Shown here piece by piece: positions 63,967 to 64,000 of a DNA stretch of 64,000 nt (position 1 is its first letter; the number at the start of each line of letters is the position of its first letter). A model generated the notes under the pieces. That model made no database searches. It was given only the letters and a program-made list of their open reading frames with translations, and was not told the origin of the DNA. The position numbers and the translations under genes were made by a program. The stretch covers positions 122,938 through 186,937 of the forward strand of contig NZ_SJOJ01000008.1 in the NCBI RefSeq assembly GCF_004330295.1, read 5' to 3'. Origin of the DNA: Rahnella victoriana. GTDB lineage: Bacteria > Pseudomonadota > Gammaproteobacteria > Enterobacterales > Enterobacteriaceae.

Positions 63967-64000
63967 GAGCAAGTGCCGCGCTATTAATTAAGCCCGAACA

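Noticed and set aside
1..64000. CRISPR arrays, prophage genes, insertion sequences
   Set aside because: I saw no regularly spaced direct repeats, no transposase or integrase-like protein and no phage structural gene on either strand.

Overview
The window is a gene-dense, moderately GC-rich chromosomal stretch from an enterobacterium. The best guess is Yersiniaceae, near Rahnella/Ewingella/Serratia. This rests on the protein matches (MtfA, OpgD, RcsA, DsrB, LdtB, YojI, YjiN and GldA are all clearly enterobacterial), on the mtfA/tRNA-Asn and rcsA...dsrB neighbourhoods that also lie fairly close together in E. coli, and on dispersed GC-rich palindromic repeats. The genus is an inference. I see no rRNA, prophage, insertion sequence or CRISPR array, and no clear frameshifted gene.

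Layout. 0-5.4 kb: tRNA-Asn, mtfA, a small unknown protein, a c-di-GMP phosphodiesterase, aqpZ and a secreted alpha/beta hydrolase. 5.4-7.2 kb: padC with a divergent LysR regulator and a 56-aa unknown ORF. 7.2-10 kb: eptA facing away from a second lpxA, with a PmrA-box-like sequence between them (a lipid A remodelling pair). 10-12.7 kb: a DUF969-DUF979-DUF2891 operon of unknown function with a palindromic operator candidate. 13.2-18.2 kb: an AI-2E-family membrane protein, a zinc alcohol dehydrogenase, a six-TM potassium channel with a zinc-ribbon tail, a cold-shock protein, a candidate small RNA and dsrB. 18.2-20.8 kb: a chemoreceptor between dsrB and rcsA. 21.1-26.6 kb: a GH88 / MFS symporter / DUF2264 operon with a divergent AraC regulator and a KdgR-type operator, fitting uptake and breakdown of unsaturated uronide oligosaccharides. 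26.6-35 kb: a CoA transferase, opgD, a palindromic repeat, a 60-aa ORF, gldA, yaeF, yjiN and a LysR regulator. 35.4-42 kb: a hexarate-type MFS transporter, yojI, a membrane protein and a DUF3772 MscS channel. 42-48.7 kb: a CusFCBA-like copper/silver efflux operon with an extra Met/His-rich leader gene. 48.8-57.5 kb: a CorA transporter, SDR and AraC genes, a three-gene EmrAB-type pump with its own outer membrane lipoprotein, and a cation diffusion facilitator. 57.5-64 kb: phoA behind a Pho box, ldtB, and a second EmrAB-type pair with a TetR regulator and an operator palindrome.

Themes. Much of the window concerns the cell envelope and its defence: lipid A modification (eptA, lpxA paralogue), glucans (opgD), capsule control (rcsA), peptidoglycan-lipoprotein linkage (ldtB), mechanosensing, and efflux of drugs, metals and peptides. 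A second theme is plant or soil nutrition: phenolic acid decarboxylation, uronide oligosaccharides, hexarates, glycerol and phosphate.

The features I find most unusual are (i) the orphan lpxA paralogue beside eptA, with a changed acyl-chain ruler residue; (ii) a family of REP-like palindromes, partly in BIME-like pairs, one of which lies inside the signal sequence of an outer membrane efflux lipoprotein gene; (iii) the uncharacterised DUF969/979/2891 operon with its inverted-repeat operator; (iv) the KdgR-box-controlled uronide locus; and (v) a short terminated transcript candidate beside dsrB.
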